Shown: positions 1 through 13,249 of the stretch, piece after piece
Layout: every line of letters starts with the position of its first letter
How positions within the stretch are numbered: the stretch's first letter is position 1
Assembly: GCF_021155775.2 (NCBI RefSeq)
Contig: NC_060233.1
Span: 3,452,501-3,516,500 of the forward strand
Length of the DNA stretch: 64,000 nucleotides
Origin: Neodiprion pinetum
Lineage: Eukaryota > Arthropoda > Insecta > Hymenoptera > Diprionidae
Direction of reading: 5' to 3'
Translations under genes and position numbers: made by a program
The notes under the pieces: model-generated
What the model saw: only the letters and a program-made list of their open reading frames with translations
Databases searched by the model: none
Told to the model about the DNA's origin: nothing

Positions 1-3000
1 CTCACTTTGCTTCTCTTCGTAACTCCCTCACTTTTTCGTCTCATCTCAAATTATATCTCATATATGTGTAAGATGAATGAGAAGAACAATCCGTTGATAT
101 TCCATGTGTGTCTTTTATATATACAATGATAGAACCACAGAAACGAGATTTAAGGACTAAGGAAAAGTATGTGACTATTGGCGGCTCTTTGCGACTCAGT
201 TTTTTTATTTATAAAAAAGTAGGCACGCACGCCGAACCAACAGCGAATTCTTGTTTTTTAAAAGAATGTTAATAGATCGGCACAGCCCTCCTCACTCCAT
301 CTCTCTCTCTCTCTCTCTCTCTTCTAGTAACTTTAACAAACCGATCTATTCTTCCCTCTTCCTTCTTCCCTGTTTTACCCAAACACAGCATGTATAACCT
401 GCATATAACGTACAAAGTAACCCGAGTAATCTGACCGAGGGAGAAAAGGTGAAAAAGGAGAGGAGGGTTGGTGTCCTGAAAAACTAGTAGCCCCATGGAA
501 GAATGCTGCCGGGCTATGGCGGCGAGTGGTTGCCCTCCTGCACAGACGCACACACAAACACAGAGACACAATCAAACAAGATGCATCGCGTTGCACGTAC
601 GCACCTTTACCATGTGTCATTTTTCACGTGCAATAGAGGATGAATTAGAGGCGATGTGAAAAACGTTATATGTAGGTATGTAGTTGCAACGTCGCGTTCG
701 TTATCCGGTTGAAAATTTTACAACCCTCGATAAAACGAGAAGGAGAAAATCGTGAAAATACTTTTTGAAAGTTTTTATTTGATGAAAGGATTAAATAATG
801 TATTACTTTATTTTACTTTTTTCATCTCTAATCTTTGCTTCATTTACCATTGTCGTTTTACAGTATTAATAAATCCGTCACTTCGTTTTTGTTCGTTCGT
901 TTGTTTGTTTTTTTGAATTCTTTCTTTTATTTTTTTTTTTTTTTTTCTTTATCACCATTGCTGCGTCTAATTTGCAAATTAGGTGCAACTTTGGCCATTT
1001 ATTCGTAAATTAGGAGTTGTTTGATTTATTCTATGACTCGAAATTACAACACCTATCGCAATTTAATTGGGCAGCGACATTTATTGATAGCGAAAATACT
1101 TATAACGCATACGAGGCTGAATTTAATAAACGTCGACGTATCGGAACGGTGAAATAAAAAAAATTACTACGTATTTCGAACCTTTAGAATAACTGAAAAA
1201 CTTGAATTTACAATATCTGACGTTTGTTGATACCGTATTAACGGTTTCCTAAATTTCAGGCATGTAATCCTTCAAAGTTTCAAAATAACGACGTTTTTTT
1301 TTTTCCTTCTAAAAATGCGTCATTACAATAACGTTACAAACTTTTTACTTCAGCCCGATCAATAACGCAGTTGCAATTAATAAATCTCACGCTAACTTAT
1401 CCTGTACTTCGTTGCAGACAGTAAAAAGAAGAAGTTGAATTGAGATGAAGTAAGCAAGGACTATTTATTCCTTCTTCTTCTTCTTCTTCTTCTTCTTTCG
1501 CTTCTCCTTCGTCTTATACAGTAAGATAACAGGTGTTCCGGATTGGAATGCAGTCGCATACAGGAATAAACAGTCCTGTGCACTCGAATGGCATTCACCA
1601 GAGACCCGTATCACACGGATGGATGGATACTTAGATTTACTTCTTCAGGATTATTTAACTATTCGCGTAAAGGTTTAAATATGAATTATGAACGCAGAAA
1701 TTACGTGTCTAATTGTAAGTATAAATTATTTACAGAGGTAGTATGCCATTGATTTTTTTTTTTTTCGTAAATTAATACTAATACCTTCGATATTACTTTC
1801 AACACTACCTTACGGTCTGAGTATTAATTTACAAACACGAATACTGCGATTTTCCGTAAGGAAAAAAAAAAAAAAAACAAGAGAAGGTGTGATGTGCAAA
1901 TTTTTTTTTTTTTTTTGTACTTAAGATCGATAGTGCTTTGTATAAAAATGAGTTTATTTCTTCGACAGAGTCAAAATGTAAGTCTTATTACGCAGGTCTG
2001 CGAGAATTTTTTTTTTTTTTTCAGCTCTATGGCTTGTTTTCGATAAACATTATGGTTTCGCGTGTGCTAAATCCAAAAATGACTTCTATTTCCATTCATC
2101 GCGTACAAGGTATTCTTTGTAAAATGCAAGGCGTTTGTATAAAAAAAAAAAAAAAGCATAACAAAAATTAAAAACACCATTTTGTTACAATGAACTGAAC
2201 AATATTTCTCATACAATTAAACAAGGAATTTCTATTTTGATACTTCTCCGAACACGCTTCCGCTTTCCATTTTCTCTTTCCCTGTTTCTATTTATTCTTG
2301 AATCTCACTTCTAATTCGTATTAAATGAAACTACGACGTCACTTTTGTATTGGATTTTCAAAATCAAAAATAGAATACCAGATTTCGAATTAAACGGGAG
2401 TTTCACTCTAAATGAACCTACGAACACGAGTTCAAGAAAAAACTTCGACGCGACGGAAATTTTTGAGTATTTTTCCCGGTTTCAGTAAGTGAAAATCAAT
2501 AAGAAACAGCATTTAAAAAAAACCTGTTGAGTTTTTTGGTCGCAAACCCGTGTTTTCGAAATTCCTTAACTTTTCCCTGGTGGAAAGAAATTCTCCAAGT
2601 TTTTCCGATTTTCCAGTTTTTAACCAGGAAGAGCATAACGAACTTCTATACGTATAGATATATATACACACACACTTGTATGCGGCATCTTACGGTATAG
2701 AAATTCTACGAAAACCTACCTCAACAGCTGCTTCTAATACCCACGCTTCTGGTCAATCGCTAACATGCTGCACATTCGAACAACGAAAAGTTTGAAAAAT
2801 AATAAACAGACTTTGCATTATATGTACACACATAATAGGTGTAAATTTATCTTATCAATATTATGTAAAAATTCAATATAATTATAAATATAAATACTGT
2901 GGTATAAATCGTTATAAGCACGGTAAGAAAATTTTCTCGTTACAGACGCATACGTGTAAAATTCCTAAATCAAAGCGTTGCGCACCTTTTACAATTGCTA

Positions 3001-3240
3001 TATAATATATATGAAAAAAAAAACAACTTACTTCCGCACCCCAAAAAAATGCCTCATTAATCATTTACACATGCTTAATACGTCTACTTTTACCTCGTTT
3101 CTATCTGTATAGGAAAATCATTGCTGCGTAGGCGTGTGTAAGGTTAGATTACAAGGATAGTGTAGGAGGAGGAGGTGGATCGTGTAGCCGGGAAAGATTT
3201 TCGTTTCTCTAATCTCCATATTTTCCTAGATAGAAAATAT
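1..3240. other. Non-coding, AT-rich
   Basis: Poly-A/T runs, a CT microsatellite at 301-322, a TTC repeat at 1472-1498, and no frame or splice pattern that I would call coding. Confidence 0.6.
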
Positions 3241-3298
3241 CCAAGGTGTGCTTAGCGCGGTAAATCTACTCTCGGCACGGCGGCACCCCGAGTCGGCA

Positions 3299-3357
3299 TC
3301 CCTCTCTCCCTCTCTCTCCCTCTCTCCCTCTCTTTCTCTCTCTCTCTCTCTCTCGGT
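3299..3357. repeat. CT-rich microsatellite in a GC-rich island
   Basis: Imperfect CTCTCTCC repeat in a promoter-like island at 3.25-3.85 kb, which also holds GAAGA-type repeats and CG-rich sequence. No supportable coding frame. Confidence 0.85.
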
Positions 3358-3867
3358 CAGATCGTCTCGCGCGGATTGCAGCAGCGTTGTAATAAAAGCA
3401 GCGTCGTCTTCCTCTTTACCGCGAGGAAAGAAGAGGATAAGAGACGAAGAGAAGAGAAGAGAAGAGAAGAGAGAAAACGCCGCAGGTATACACCAGTCTC
3501 TGCGCGCGAGAAGAAGAACGCGGCTGCCATGAGCGTGTATATTATATGCGTGTATACTTGGGGGTAAGAGAAGACCGAGTAGAGAGAGGGAGAGGAAGAG
3601 AGAGCGCGGAGGGCGAGAAGAATAGAGCGAGAGGGAGGAGAGCGGTAAGGAAGAAGAAGGCCTCGACGGCGGCTAGCGGCTGGCGGCACCGCTTGATGTA
3701 CGCCGGGTCCGTAATTACAGGTTTTCGGAACGCCTGGACGCGGCGGGCAAGCCGTGCCGTTCAAGTTGGTGCCCTTCTTCCCTTCCCTTCCCGCCGTCGT
3801 CGCTGACCGAGGCACCGATGTAACGGGTGTACGAAACGCGAATCAAGCGAATCTGTACTGTTACCGT

Positions 3868-4198
3868 GCACACTTGGAGACATTGAATCTGAGACGAACA
3901 ATTTTTTACACTAGACAGTTGAGTTGGCTACACGGCGAAACCTACAGCGCCGCGGTCGGCCGAGCGCGAAACTAACTCGATCTCGATAAACGTAACGTAA
4001 CCCATGACAATCTAACAAGTCATTATTCCCGCGGTATTCTAAGGTTAGATTCGACGGTCATGGGCTATGTTACGTTTATTGAGATTGAGTTAGTTTCGCG
4101 CTCGGCCGACTGTGGCGCTGTAGGTTTCTCCGTGTTGCCAACGTAACTGTCTAGTGTAAAAAATTATCCGTCTCGGATTCATTGTGACAAAGTGTACA
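3868..4198. mobile_element. Foldback MITE, family 1, complete copy
   Basis: The ends ACACTTGGAGACATTGAATC and its inverse flank two long arms carrying CGCGAAACTAACTCGATCTC and the inverse. The loop contains TCCCGCGGTATTC. It matches the copy at 7707-8067 along the whole length. No ORF of its own. An ORF-like frame across it (3754-3975) is an accident of the element. Confidence 0.8.
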
Positions 4199-4259
4199 TG
4201 AATTAGTTACGTACGCTTGGCCGCGGTGATTCTAATTCCGTTGATTGCGTTTTGTTCGA

Positions 4260-4600
4260 CGAGTCGGTTGGGTTGGCAATGCAGAATCAGACCGCAGCGC
4301 CATCGACGGACGATCGCGAAACAGGCTGGATCATTGTAAGCATAACATAACCGATGAGAGTCGAATCTGAGTGAAAAATAAAAAATTCAACGCTCATGTG
4401 TTATGAGATATTTTCAAAGGTAATCTGACCTAGGCATACAAAATTCGACGATCGTGAGTTACGGTGTGTTTAGAAAGAGAATCTAACCCAAAAATACGAA
4501 ATTCGACAGTCATGGTTTATGCTAAGTTTACAAAAATAATCTAACCCATGAGACAAAATTCGACGATCGGGCGATTTTTCATTTTTAAACAGTTTTTACC
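4260..4600. repeat. Degenerate short tandem repeat next to MITE family 1
   Basis: About four imperfect units of roughly 60 bp each contain AAATTCGAC(G/A)(A/G)TC and a TAATCTGACC/TAATCTAACCCA segment. The motif also occurs in the loop of MITE family 1, which suggests a derived block. Confidence 0.45.
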
Positions 4601-5697
4601 CTTGTGTAGTATTGGACACAATTGTCTAGAATAAGATTTTTTCTTTTACACAAATACATTCTGAATCACGATGATATAATGAAAAAAAAAGAAATTGGAA
4701 AGAAAAATACAATTCTCAAGTCAATTAGATCATGACAGAGGAACGATTACATTTTACATGTATCCATCTATATCCATCCCGATGATATGTAAAGGCGATT
4801 ATTCTCTGGAATGTATGATATTGAGAAGTATCGTGTGTGTAATACAATAATGTAAGGCTTCGACGTGAATTGGCAGGATCTCGGTTTCAGTTGACTCGCA
4901 ACGAACCAAATCTCATACACCTACGTTACGCATGCAAACAGCGATACTTATACGTATGCCGGTACATGCTGGTGAAAGATTTACGTCGATGCGAGCACAT
5001 TTTGATCCCCCCAGATTAAGTAAAACTCCCCGATTTACTACTGTAATAGTTATAGAAGGTAACGGTAAAAAGTAAAATAAAAAAAAAAAAAAAGAAATTA
5101 CCAAAGTATAATTCAATTTCACTTAAAGGAATTATAGAAATTCGATGAATATTTTATACAAGCTTCAAAATTATCCGATTATTCTGATAAACTCGTATAT
5201 TTCAATTCAAACTTACATTATTGCACTGCAATAATATTTGTCTTTTTCAAATTGACGAATTTTATACGTGAGACATGGGAAAAAAAAAAAAAATACAATT
5301 TGTATGCACAATTGGACGGGGGGGGGGGGGTAACATTTTACGACAAAATCGACGACGAGTTTACAATTTTCTTATTTCGATTTTCCTCTCACAATGAGCT
5401 TGGAAAAAGGCGATTAAAATTACGAATGTGTTGTATAACGATCGTGACACCCAAGAGAGAAAGAAAGAGAAATAAAGAGTGAGAGACATGCGGAGTCATG
5501 CAGGGTTGTAAAAAGTCACACCGTGTAATTACACAAGTTTTCTTGGGCGCTTCCCTCCTTCGTCACTTCACTCGCCACTACACACGGTCTACTTGGTCCT
5601 CAGTGCTTACCTTCCTTCTTTATTTCTTTCCTTCTTTCTTTCCGACTTCCCATTTTTTCGTCCTTCTTTTACTCTATTCATTTTTCGTCAGTTATTG

Positions 5698-5795
<98 letters not shown>

Positions 5796-5797
5796 AT
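5698..5797. repeat. Long compound trinucleotide repeat (TTA)n(TTG)n
   Basis: About ten TTA units followed by about 22 TTG units. It creates poly-Leu and poly-Cys frames that are artefacts. Confidence 0.95.
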
Positions 5798-6639
5798 TTA
5801 CGTCTCGTCTTGTCGTCAGAGTTTCAAAGTCTCATGGCCGCGCGTGACGTGTCAGGAGAGAGAGAGAGAGAAAGAAATACGGGCGTAAACAAAAAAAAAA
5901 ATAAATAAATAAATGAGAAAAAAAATAAATCTTAACGAATTGTCTTATCGATCGTTTGAAGAATGTGAACAAAAAAAATCAAAATAAATAATAAAACAAT
6001 GGCAGTAATAATAAAAAAAATCAAAATTTATAATATGTATATTCAGAGGAACTTCGTTTCTTTCATGTAAACCCTGAAAAAAAAAACACGAATGACTAGC
6101 AACGATGAAGACGACGAATCAAATTCCGTGGAAAAACAACGCTGCAAACTCTGGTAAAACACGATTGTTACATAATCGGATTCGCTCGCTGAAGTTTGGC
6201 TTCCTGTTGTTACATATGTACTTGGTTACACATGGGACTCACACTTGTATATAATACATAACAGTACGGATCAGAATTGATCCGATTTAATCAACTGATT
6301 ATTATAAATGATATAAACGAGTGGAGAAGTGGGAAAAGTATTTTCTTTATTTTTATTTAATGTTGGACTTTATCAATAAAACAATCACGATTTAAGTGCT
6401 TCGATATTTATTAGAAATGAAAGTTTTTGATCGATTAAACTGGTTAATAATATGGAAATGATTGGTATATTGTTTAAAATGTTGACTCAGTACAATAAAT
6501 ATGCGACTCAAAGGGTCAATGAAGCGGAAAAAACAAAATTATAAATGTTATGGGTTATAAAACTAAAACATAACGGCGACAAACGAATGGAATGAACGTG
6601 TAGGGTGTGTAAAATGTTATATCTTTTCGAAAGTAAATT

Positions 6640-7070
6640 TCTTCTTTTTAGAGTTCCGTATTCTCAAAAGGAAAAACGAAACCCTTGTAAGATCACTTCG
6701 TTTTGTCCGTCTGTCAAGACCATGTTTCTCAGAAACAGGTAGAGGTATCAAGTTGAAATTAATATCAAATACTAAAGTCTACGATCCCTCGTAGGTGTAA
6801 AAAATTCAAGTTTCTAAGTCAACGGAATAAAAAGATACATGCATTTATGTCAAATATTTTGACACTCGCAAACTCACGAATCAAAACCTATGAGGTACTT
6901 CCGGTTCATCTAGAATAATGAAATTTGGAGTAAAGCGAAGTCTCACATCCAAAGTAAAGTAAAAAGTTCGAAAATATCGAATTTCAAGTTTTATAACGTG
7001 CAAAAAAAATTAAATTTGCACGGAACCCTCAGGGCGCGAGTTTAACTCGACTTGCGTCCGGTTTTGTTTT
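6640..7070. repeat. Dispersed arthropod-type repeat (ACGGAACCCT family)
   Basis: Contains, in order, GAGTTCCGTATTCTCAAAAG, CGAAACCCTTGTAAGATCAC, TTTGTCCGTCTGTCAAGACC, AAAACCTATGAGGTACTTCC, GTTCATCTAGAATAATGAAA and CACGGAACCCTCAGGGCGCG. From memory, this string of motifs is a very common dispersed repeat in moths and other arthropods, with no fixed name that I can give. No ORF. Confidence 0.5.
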
Positions 7071-7706
7071 TCCTTTTAATTCTTCTCCTTGCCTCAAACG
7101 AAAAACGCATATAAACACTCACAGCGCACTCATTTAATCGCTGGGGTAGCCTTCTAGTGTCGGTAAAAATCTCTTCAACAAACGAAAAAAAAAAAAAGAA
7201 AAAATGAAAACGTTGCGAAAAGAAAAAAGTAATTAGATAATCAGGGTAGCCACAAATTTTTTGGTAAAAAACAAAAAAAAAAAAAAACAATCAAACACAC
7301 AAACAAACAACTCCATGTGATTTTTAAATTTTTCAGAACCCAAGACCTAGTTTTTTCTGACATTTTCCCACTTCTAGTAAGTTACTAAAATCTAAATCGT
7401 TCAGCTTATCGACTACACTATATTCGTTTCAAACTCAATTCGAATTGAAGAAAATTATATAATGTACAAAAAGAAGTCAGTTTAAGTCAAATTTGTTCAT
7501 CAAAAATCAACAAAAAACGTAAACTTCTTACAGCAAAAAATCATTTCTAGCTCCCATGCCAGAAAATTGGTATTTTCAGTTTCTTTCCATAAGCAAATTA
7601 CAAATCCCCAGACAATTCCAGATTATCCACTAACCACTTTTAAAATACCCTGACATTTCCAGGTATTCCACAGATTTTCCGAGTCTGTGACCATCCTGTA
7701 GATGTA

Positions 7707-8067
7707 TGTACACTTGCGGCCAATGAATCTGAGACGGATAATTTATTACACCAGAGACAGTTACGTTGGCAACACGGAGAAACCTACAGCGCCACGGTCG
7801 GCCGAGCGCGAAACTAACTCGATCTCAGTAAACGTCACGTAACCCATGACCGTCGAATCCAACCTCAGATACGTGTCGATCTAACAAGTCATTATTCCCG
7901 CGGTATTCCAAGGTTAGATTCGACGGTCATGGGTTACGTTACGTTTACTGAGATCGAGTTAGTTTCGCGCTCAACCGACTGTGGCGCTGTGGGTTTCTCT
8001 GTGTTGCCAACGTGACTGTCTAGTGTAAAAAATTAGCCATCTCAGATTCATTGCACCCAAGTGTACG
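7707..8067. mobile_element. Foldback MITE, family 1, second complete copy
   Basis: Same arms and loop as at 3868-4198 with scattered substitutions and an extra insertion in the middle (near ACCTCAGATACGTGTCGATC). Ends read GTACACTTG and CAAGTGTAC. Confidence 0.8.
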
Positions 8068-8099
8068 TGTGGACAAGAATAGCGAGAATGTGTGCCCTA

Positions 8100-10277
8100 T
8101 ACTCGTACCCTACACCCAAGACTCAACATGTGCGCCATATTATAATAACAGGGGTCAGCTACTAGTACATACGACACGCAGCAAGAAGAAGGGTGCATGA
8201 AAGAAAGAAGGAAAAGAAGAGGATAGAGGATAGAGACTAGCAATCGCGGTAGGGTAGGTAATACCCGTTGCAGGGTGCATGATTCGTCTGCTTTCAAAAG
8301 AAGAGGGAGGAAGGGGGGGAGGGGGACGGGGAAAAAAAAAAAAGAAAAAAAAATATATAAAAAAGGGTCGGTGTACACGCACTCTCACCCAGTTGCAGGG
8401 AGGGGGGCACGCGCGTTGCATAAGGATATCATTATTCGGTATCCTGCGGTGAGATCCACCTCCTTGATTCATAATTCAGAAAGCGGAGCAAACGTTGTGC
8501 TTGCAAGCAGCAGCAGCAGCGGAGGAGGACTCAAATTTATTTATATATTTTTAAAAAGCACAATGTTTCCGGATTTGGAAATTCAACTTTTTTTAAGTAG
8601 TTTTAAATTTTCAAAACAATGATTTTGGTTTCAATATTTAGTTACCTTTTAACGTTACTAACTTCAATCTGGTCTGTTTCCCGGCTATGTGAAAGCTAGC
8701 TGCTAATTTCCATTCGAACCAGGTATTAGTAAAGTTCGAAAATTTAAATTTTGATTACGACACAACTATTGAATCTGGTAACAATTTGACAAAGTTTGAA
8801 AAGGCTTCGTTACTCAGGAGAAAAAAAAAAAGAGTAAAATACAGTTGCCTCGACTTGTCTGTAAAACAAAATAGGAAGATCCGGTATTTAATAATTGCAA
8901 CTCCTTTTAACCAATCGGAATTATCATCTCTCACCATTCTCATCGTGATATTTCGAATCGCAGACAGTTCAAATTCAGAATAAAATCATGTAGAAAAAAA
9001 AAATCAACTTCACACATACAAAGAAAGGATTTTGTTGCCTTTACGAAAAAGCAGTTATTATTATTCAAATAAGTATCATTTAACTCGGCAGAAAAGTCCT
9101 TTATCAAAACGACAATTCGTACTGCGAAGTGAAACCACATTTACTCGAATTACTCAAAGATTAAACAAAGATATATAGAACCAAAATTAACAACAAGTTG
9201 AGAAAAAAAATGAATAAATAGTTAAATAAATAAATAAATCAATAAGGTGAAATACAAATAAAGAGAGTGAAAGCCAGAGAGAGAGAGAGAGAAAGAGAGA
9301 GACGGAGAAAGAAGGGAGAAACAAGCTCGAGTCAGAGGTTACGGCTATTATAAATAAACCTTTGCATACATGTAGCATAATGTATATACCTTGCATGGGC
9401 ATTGGGCATATATTTTTTCAGACAAAAATTTTTTAAATCCCAGAACCGCTGATGCCGCCGCCGAGCGGTCGGTCTTTCTTTTGAACCACCAAGCAGCGCG
9501 TCTTTCTCTCTCCCTCTCTCCTCTCAGTTTCGTCCTGCTTGCTTCTTGTCTGCCCGCTTGCCCAGCCAACCCAAAGGTTCGTGTATAACGGGTGACGTGA
9601 AATTGACCAAAGCATAAATGACTCGATTCGAACCTCGACAATTCGTCAACGGATTATAAATAAATTAGAAGTGGTAAAAAAAAAAAAGAAAAAGAAAAAA
9701 AAACCATCGCATTGATCGCGACGCAAAATTCCGATCGGTATTTGTATTACCCCAGTGTTGCAGTAGAGTATAAAAAAAATTTCATTGTACATCACATTTT
9801 GTTCATGATGATCAAAAAAATCAAAATTTCAAGACATCTAAAACAATGTCTCGTACATACGTATCTTGACATACCGTACTTGAAACACACAGTCGTTATT
9901 CCTGACCGCGATACGTTGTTGCAGCATTATCTCGTCTCGATGAGACGAGAGCAAAAAAAAAAAGAACCAAGGATGACGAGGAAGGGCGGGAGGATTAGAA
10001 AAAAAAACTTGGGTCATTAGCGGTAAGGCGGAAAAGAAGTAAAACAAGAAAGAAAAAAAAAAAATACACAAGAAACAACGTCAAGTCGTCGTCAAGTCTT
10101 GCCGACAATCATCATCATCATCATCAGCGCAGAGCTCATACGGACACATGCTAGATGCCTATGTACACCTGGCAGCAACTTACGGACATATAAATCTGTG
10201 TCTGTAGTATGTACACGTAGATCATACACATAGGTATGAGATCGCATGGACGATCATGTTGTCAGTCTCGAGGACGA

Positions 10278-10308
<31 letters not shown>

Positions 10309-11340
10309 GCGGCGTGTCTTCAGAAGTTTCTTTCGAAAGGTTTGCGCGTGTTTTACTTACGTACGTTGTGTGGTGCATGGATACATATATACCATATACG
10401 TGAATACGTAAACGTTTAAGCGATTAATAGCGTTATGAAATCATTTAAGTCTGATTTATATCATGTAAATTAAATAAAGAAGAAATGACGTGTGTGTGTG
10501 TGTGTGTGTGTGGGTGTGAATGTATGTATACAACTAAGAAATAGCACCAGGTGATAATTATTTTTTTTCAACATAATATTATCTACTTCGTGAAATTAGG
10601 GGAAAAATTAAATAGGTATAAAACCTGTATAGAAGCAGAGATTTTATACTATATACATATGATACATATTTTTAATAATATTATAATGAAAGTTTAACGA
10701 TTATAATAATTTATTGCAACAATTACTCCGTGGGAACACTCTGTATACATATTTATATACGTTTATGTAAGTAATATGTGGATATTTAATGCCGGTATGA
10801 AACACGTGCATACAGCCAAACGTTTTTCATTTTATTCATTCATTCTTTATTTTATTTATTCATTCGTCTCTTGTTTTTCTTTCTTTCTTTCTTTCTTTCT
10901 TTTTTTTTTGGCTTTATCTCAGTTTCTCGTCCGTCTCCGTCTGGTTTCTAATTACCGGGCATGTTTACGATTGTAGTTTGCCGCGCGACGCATGCATGCA
11001 TACCTATAATAATAATAACAACAACACAAGGCGGCGAACAACCGATCGAAGAGGTCGACGGCTCGGCGGTCAGTTCTTCCTCGATAGCGGGCGGGCTTAT
11101 AGTTTTGTCCGCACGCATGCAAATTACGCACATATATATATATATAATATGTAATCAGAAAGAACTGTTCGGGTATTAAACCATGAGAGTGCACTTACAC
11201 GTGCAATCGATCGTGCACGCATGCATATATAGATATTATAAAAACATCATAAAAAAATAAAAAACAACAGATAGTTGTGGATAAAGCAATAATAACTTTT
11301 TTAAACTTCCCGCGTTTCAAAACTTGGGTAACCATAGAAT
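8100..11340. other. Non-coding with microsatellites
   Basis: CAG at 8510 and 10278, CT/GA at about 9270-9300, TG at about 10490-10512, long A runs. Short frames here are low-complexity artefacts. Confidence 0.55.
10278..10305. repeat. (CAG)9 repeat
   Basis: Uninterrupted CAG run with no supported coding frame; similar CAG/CTG runs lie at 8510, 32640, 39290 and 39970. Confidence 0.95.
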
Positions 11341-11373
11341 ACACGAACGTAGATATGGACAATTATATTCATT

Positions 11374-11572
11374 AATGCCTTCCCCTTTACGGCTAACTTG
11401 TTTTCAGTCGGAAACAAAATGCGAGTTCGACTCTACGTACGAATAATGTGACATTGATTGTGGCAATCCATTAAGTCGGCTGCATCGGCAGTCATTGTTA
11501 CATAATTCGTATAGAATCGAACTCGCATTTTGTTTCGTATTGAAAACAAGTTAGCCGAAAGTCCAAGGCATT
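11374..11572. mobile_element. Hairpin MITE with tRNA B-box-like motifs in both arms
   Basis: Inverted arms of about 57 bp: AATGCCTTCCCCTTTACGGC at the left and the inverse at the right, each including CTAACTTGTTTTCA and GCGAGTTCGA. Both arms, read outward in, contain AGTTCGAnTCT. Flanks suggest a short A/T duplication. Confidence 0.7.
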
Positions 11573-12145
11573 ATTAAACATTGCTCTGTACCTAGAAGTG
11601 TTGTCATTTGTTGCTGCGAATGATTATGCGAAATTCAAGAACTCTGCATAGCTGATATTATATATTTATTTTCTCTTAATTAGAACTACACATGGTTCGA
11701 AATTGGGGCGAACGATGCCGACGCTCATCTCAGATACCTCCGTATTCTTTGTTACACCAAAGTGATTGATTTGAATCCGAGGGGAGAGGGATTAGTAATC
11801 GACAATTCTGACAGAAAAGAAGTAGGACAAAGAGAGCGTTGAATCATTTTCAGAAATCAATGTGCGACCTCGGACGTCGAACGAATTTTATAGGTTATAA
11901 TACCCGTGCAAACAAAAATGCTAGTGAAGATTGAGTCAAGTTTCTATCAAACCTGTTACAACAGGTAGCCAGTCGGGCAGCTAGCATAAAGACAGATAGA
12001 TAGGTAGATAGATAGATAGATAAGCGATACCTATGGGTATTTATTAGCGATATCGCGTAGATAAAAACGTCAGCTGCGTCAACTGGAATGACATACCTTA
12101 TCTTTGCTGAGATCCATTGACGGGTGGTTTGAAACGATTAAATTG

Positions 12146-12181
12146 AGGGTTAGGTTAGGTTGGGTTAGGTTAGTTAGGTTA
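12146..12181. repeat. Interstitial TTAGG run
   Basis: About seven near-perfect GGTTA units, including GGTTAGGTTGGGTTAGGTTA. This is the canonical insect telomere pentamer away from an array end. Confidence 0.75.
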
Positions 12182-13249
12182 AAAGTTACACGTTACTCTT
12201 GTAAAACAAGCACATTTTTAAAACACAAGTTTGACGTCAGGCACAAGCAACTAAAAACCACCATCGCCACCGCAAACAATCGGAGCAACACTAACCAACA
12301 ATGATAATTATAATTTATATGCCTCCAAGGCGTGAAATGAGTTGTTTTTTTCCCCCTTTTCTTTTTAGTTATATTAATATTCAACGTCTCGTTTCTCTCT
12401 CTTCTTTTCTTTGCGGAGGAATCGGTGAAACACAAACGAACACAAACGAACACACACGTGCACTTGCAGTATCTAGATATAATGTTATAAAAAAAATCTC
12501 ACTCACGATACACGCCACTCAACAAAAGTGTAGACCAAACTTTGTTATTCGTACACTTCCTTGGATCGAATTTATTTAGTTATATATTCCATTTCGTAGT
12601 TAGTAATTTCTTGACACGATTTATACATTCTAGCGTGTGTGTTTATACGTATAATATAAAAGAAAGCTGCACTTCTCGCTTAGTACTTATGAACGAGCAT
12701 AAACGGCGTCGCTTTGACCAGCGTTGAAGTTACCGCGCCTAGCGCTGATTTTCCAACCGGCGTTTTTGTAATTGTTTGTTGCACGAAAAAAAAATCCTCT
12801 TTACACGGACACAAGCAGTAACTGGAGCACGGATGAATATGACGAGGGAATTAAGAAAAGCACTGCACTGCACTCTGATCGCATTGATAAGAAAAAAAAA
12901 AAAAACGATTTTCAAATATTATACGCGATTAAAAAAAGAATTGATATCGTACGATATCTCGATAGTTCAATCTTTCGCAATTTATATGCAACTCTGCACG
13001 ATATAAAAACTGCACAATTTTGCCCACCCAAACCGTAAACGAAAAAACAAACAAACAAAAGGAACAACAATTCCAACCGCACCGTGAATTTCAATTTAAC
13101 AAAAGATACCTCGAACGCGATCTTTTTGTTTTTTTCAATCCCTGTAACGTCGTTATATATGTATATATTAGAGAATCAAGTATTTGTCATCAAAATGATT
13201 TTGTCAATTTATTAAAGCAACTTGTTACACGCGAATGTGAATTCTTTTA

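Noticed and set aside
3754..3975. 73-codon frame
   Set aside because: Lies mostly inside foldback MITE family 1 and is matched by the non-coding copy at 7707.
5498..5908. 136-codon frame with long Cys/Tyr runs and an overlapping poly-Leu frame
   Set aside because: Both are translations of the TTA/TTG trinucleotide repeat.
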